From DASSJT01 sp963715025 (GTDB lineage: Bacteria; Actinomycetota; Actinomycetes; Actinomycetales; Dermatophilaceae), in contig CAVQQQ010000001.1 in the NCBI GenBank assembly GCA_963715025.1, positions 1 through 64,000 of the forward strand: a DNA stretch of 64,000 nt. The letters run 5' to 3'. The notes beneath the pieces were generated by a model that saw only the letters and a list, made by a program, of their open reading frames with translations, did no database searches and was not told where the DNA came from. The translations under genes were made by a program, and so were the position numbers. Shown here one piece after another: positions 61,481 to 64,000 of the stretch (positions within the stretch are counted from its first letter, which is position 1; the number at the start of each line of letters is the position of its first letter).

Positions 61481-64000
61481 ATGCTGCAGGGCGACATGGA
61501 GCTCGCCGTCCTGGGTCCGCTTGAGGTCCGGCTGGCGGGTCGTCCGGTCGCTGTACACGGCGCGCGACAGCGGGCATTGCTGACATCGCTGCTGCTTCGC
61601 CGCGGCAACGTCGTCCCCTTGGACCGGTTGGTTGACGACGTGTTCGGCGAGCAGCCGCCCGGAGGGGCCCGCAACGCCTTGCAGACCTACGTCGCGCGGC
61701 TGCGCCAGGCCCTGGGGCCGGCGGCGGCCATGGTCGTCACCCGAGCGCCCGGGTACCTCCTGGAAGTACCGGCAGAGGTGGTCGACGTTGAGCGGTTCAC
61801 CGGCCTGCTGTTGCGGGCAGGCGAGGCGCAGACGGCACCTGCGGCGCTGGCGCTGCTTGAACAGGCGTTGGCGTTGTGGCGTGGCCCGGCCTATGCCGAG
61901 TTCGCTGCGTCGTTCGCCCGGGGAGAGGCGCTGCGCCTCCACGAGCTGTGGCTTGGCGCCCGGGAGGACCATGCGTCCCTCCTACTTGCCCTCGGCCGCC
62001 CGACCGAGGCCGTAGCCGCGCTGGAGCCCATCGTGTCACAGGAGCCTTGGCGCGAGCGGGGCGTGGAGCTGCTGGTCTCCGCCCTTGCGCGGGCCGGCCG
62101 GGCTGGCCACGCACTTGCCGCCTACGGCCGTTACCGCCAGCAGCTCCGCGACGAGCTGGGTCTGGACCCCTCACCTGCCCTGCAGCGTCTCGAGCAGCAG
62201 GTGCTGCGCGGGGAGCTGGGGTCCGGCCAGCCACGGCGAGCGAGCCCACAGCGGCGCCCGCTGCCCGTCCGAGCGACGTCCTTCGTGGGCCGGGAGCAAG
62301 AACTCGCGCTCGTCCACAGGGCCTTCGTGCGCGGACGGCTGGTCACCCTGGTCGGCCCCGGCGGCGTAGGCAAGACCCGTCTGGCCCAGCAGGCTGCAGC
62401 CGCCGAAGGGTGGGGCTGGTGGGTCGACTTGGCGCCGCTGCGCGATCCCAACGGCGTGCCGCACGCGCTTGCCGAAGCGCTCGACCTCGACATCCAGCCG
62501 GGCGCCCCGCTGCTGGACGGCCTGCGGGAATGGGCGCGGGGCACCCGCGGGCTGCTGGTGCTCGACAACTGCGAGCACCTGCTCGGCGCCGTGGGCGGGC
62601 TGGCCCAGGAGCTACTGGCGGTTTCCTCCGCGCTTCGGCTCCTGGCCACTAGTCGCGAGCGGCTCGGCGTCGACGGCGAGCAGGTACTCGTCGTTCCGCC
62701 CCTTGGTGTGCCGGGGCCGAACGGCGAAGACGCTCACGCTCCCGCTGTCCGGTTGTTCTGCGACCGGGCTCGTGCCGCCGACGCGAACTTTGCGCCCTGG
62801 CGCGAGGTCCTGATGCGTGTCGGGGAAGTCTGCCGCGCCCTTGACGGCCTCCCATTGGCCATCGAGCTGGCCGCCGCGCGAATCGGCACCCTGACCGTCG
62901 ACGACCTGGCCGACCGGCTCGACCAGCGGTTCGAGCTGCTCCGGGCGGAACGCGGCGGCGACGCGCGCCACGACACCCTTCGGGCGGTCGTCGACTGGTC
63001 CTTTGACCTGCTCACGCCAGAGCACCAACGGCTGTTCCTGCGACTGTCGGTGTTCGCCTCGGCGTTCGACATCGCAGCGGCCGAAAGCGTCGTGGCCGAT
63101 GACGACCTGCCGGCCGGCCGCGTCGCCGACCTGCTGGCCGGTCTGGCTGACCGCTCCATGCTTACCCGTCCCGGCCACACCGGGGTAGGCCGCTACCGGA
63201 TGCTGGAGACCCTGCGCGCCTACGCCGCCGCCCGGCTACCTTTCACCGAGGCCGACCGGTTCCGCCGCGCCCACGCCAATTTCATGGTCGATCTGGCTGA
63301 GCGGGCCGAAGCCGGTCTGTACGGTCCCGATGAGTCGGCCTGGGCCCAACGGCTCGAAACGTGGGTGGACGACCTCCGCGCTGCGTGGAACTGGGCGCGG
63401 GACGCCGGCGAGGTCGACGTCGCAGTACGACTCGTCGCAGCCCTGACCCGGTACGGGTACTGGCGGGTGCGCTCAGACATCCTCCGGTGGGGTGCGTGGG
63501 CGGCAGCGACGGTGCCCAGCCATCCCCGCCTGGCCGTCGCCCAAGCCGCGGCTGCGCACGCCGCATGGATGGACGGCCGTCTCGAACAGGCCTGCGAGCT
63601 CGCACGACAGGGACTGAAGTCCGCAGGAGGGCCGACGGCTCCGGCCGCGGCCGCCCCGCTGGAGGCACTGGGTGACGCCGCACTGCTCAGCGGTGAGCTG
63701 GCAACCGCGCTGGAGGCTTATCGGGGCGTGGCACAGCTGACCGCTCCCGGCGACCTGGCGGGTCTTGCCATCGCCACGGCCAACCAAGCGCTCGTGCTGT
63801 CGTACGCGGGCGACGACCAGGCAGCATGCGCCACGGCCAACCAGGCGGTGAAGGCGGGCCGCGCCTCGGGCAACCCCACCGCCTTCGCCATGGCGCGGTT
63901 CGCCGAGGGCGAGGCGCTGGCCGACCTCGACCCCACCGCCGCCCTCGCGGCCCTGGAGGAGGCACATCATGGCGCTCAGGGCGTCGGCAACCGATACATC
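61481..64000 (+). CDS. SARP/AfsR-type transcriptional regulator, 3' end outside window
   Basis: An open frame of 840 codons runs to the window end without a stop. It starts MLQGDMELAVLGPLEVRLAG. Residues about 6-90 are the OmpR-like winged helix (RQRALLTSLLLRRGNVVPLDRLVDDVFG), about 95-240 the bacterial activator domain (VVDVERFTGLLLRAGEAQ to YGRYRQQLRDELGLDPSPALQRLE), then an NB-ARC ATPase part with GPGGVGKT near residue 291-298 and LLVLDNCEHLL, and helical repeats at the end. Such proteins switch on local gene clusters on a signal. ATG 61496 is an alternative start. It may control the divergent methyltransferase gene. Confidence 0.9.
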   Translation, partial: MLQGDMELAVLGPLEVRLAGRPVAVHGARQRALLTSLLLRRGNVVPLDRLVDDVFGEQPPGGARNALQTYVARLRQALGPAAAMVVTRAPGYLLEVPAEVVDVERFTGLLLRAGEAQTAPAALALLEQALALWRGPAYAEFAASFARGEALRLHELWLGAREDHASLLLALGRPTEAVAALEPIVSQEPWRERGVELLVSALARAGRAGHALAAYGRYRQQLRDELGLDPSPALQRLEQQVLRGELGSGQPRRASPQRRPLPVRATSFVGREQELALVHRAFVRGRLVTLVGPGGVGKTRLAQQAAAAEGWGWWVDLAPLRDPNGVPHALAEALDLDIQPGAPLLDGLREWARGTRGLLVLDNCEHLLGAVGGLAQELLAVSSALRLLATSRERLGVDGEQVLVVPPLGVPGPNGEDAHAPAVRLFCDRARAADANFAPWREVLMRVGEVCRALDGLPLAIELAAARIGTLTVDDLADRLDQRFELLRAERGGDARHDTLRAVVDWSFDLLTPEHQRLFLRLSVFASAFDIAAAESVVADDDLPAGRVADLLAGLADRSMLTRPGHTGVGRYRMLETLRAYAAARLPFTEADRFRRAHANFMVDLAERAEAGLYGPDESAWAQRLETWVDDLRAAWNWARDAGEVDVAVRLVAALTRYGYWRVRSDILRWGAWAAATVPSHPRLAVAQAAAAHAAWMDGRLEQACELARQGLKSAGGPTAPAAAAPLEALGDAALLSGELATALEAYRGVAQLTAPGDLAGLAIATANQALVLSYAGDDQAACATANQAVKAGRASGNPTAFAMARFAEGEALADLDPTAALAALEEAHHGAQGVGNRYI

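Overview
The window is about 72% GC, densely coded on both strands, and reads as a chromosome segment of a high-GC actinobacterium. The evidence is mycothiol-type DinB/MDMPI enzymes, actinobacterial SOS boxes of the CGAAC-N4-GTTCG type, a class II NrdJ/NrdR pair, a LysM protein divergent from lexA, and SARP and MocR regulators. Codon usage and gene set would fit the Intrasporangiaceae or a neighbouring family, but no rRNA or other decisive marker is present, so that placement is inference. There is no insertion sequence, prophage or CRISPR array.

Layout: 0-2.7 kb holds nrdJ (truncated by the window edge, split by an intein and many frameshifts) and nrdR, behind a promoter region with NrdR boxes and DnaA-box-like repeats. 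3.0-10.6 kb is a mixed run of small enzymes and regulators (GNAT, luciferase-like oxidoreductase, Crp/Fnr, SRPBCC, cupin, SDR, membrane protein, DHFR-like reductase, hydrolase). 10.7-26.3 kb is a selenium/formate/arginine block: selB, selA and tRNA-Sec on the minus strand, then arcD-arcA-arcB-arcC and selD on the plus strand, then a formate dehydrogenase operon (fdhA with an in-frame UGA and a SECIS-like hairpin, fdhB, and an NrfD-type membrane subunit) on the minus strand. 26.4-28.7 kb leads to the LysM gene and lexA with SOS boxes between them. 29.8-35.8 kb has housekeeping and accessory enzymes, a sirtuin and a LysR regulator. 35.9-42.7 kb has comEC, comEA, an MFS exporter, plsY and degV. 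42.8-48.2 kb has a short NmrA/AraC locus and leuS, which carries a leader peptide and terminator. 48.3-52.6 kb is a MocR regulator divergent from an aldehyde dehydrogenase and an aminotransferase. 52.8-57.2 kb encodes a two-protease pair: a CHAT protease tethered to an outside sugar-binding-like domain, and a caspase-like protease. 57.2-64 kb has a lysoplasmalogenase with a decayed duplicate end, an MDMPI-VOC fusion, an orphan protein, tRNA-Ala, a methyltransferase and a SARP regulator that runs off the right edge.

How it works together: SelD makes selenophosphate, SelA converts Ser-tRNA-Sec to Sec-tRNA-Sec, SelB delivers it at the SECIS hairpin, and the product is a membrane-associated formate dehydrogenase. 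The neighbouring arginine deiminase operon yields ATP from arginine without oxygen, so the block looks like an energy module for low-oxygen growth. It lies between nrdR and the LysM/lexA pair, which are neighbours in other actinobacteria.

Strongest observations: the CHAT/caspase pair; an octamer (GTATGCCG) found 34 times where about two are expected, in a window that also carries comEA/comEC; a leucine leader-peptide attenuator before leuS; and the selenocysteine system. Many single-base frameshifts occur in otherwise well-conserved genes, especially in the first 4.5 kb, and suggest sequence errors at least as much as gene decay.
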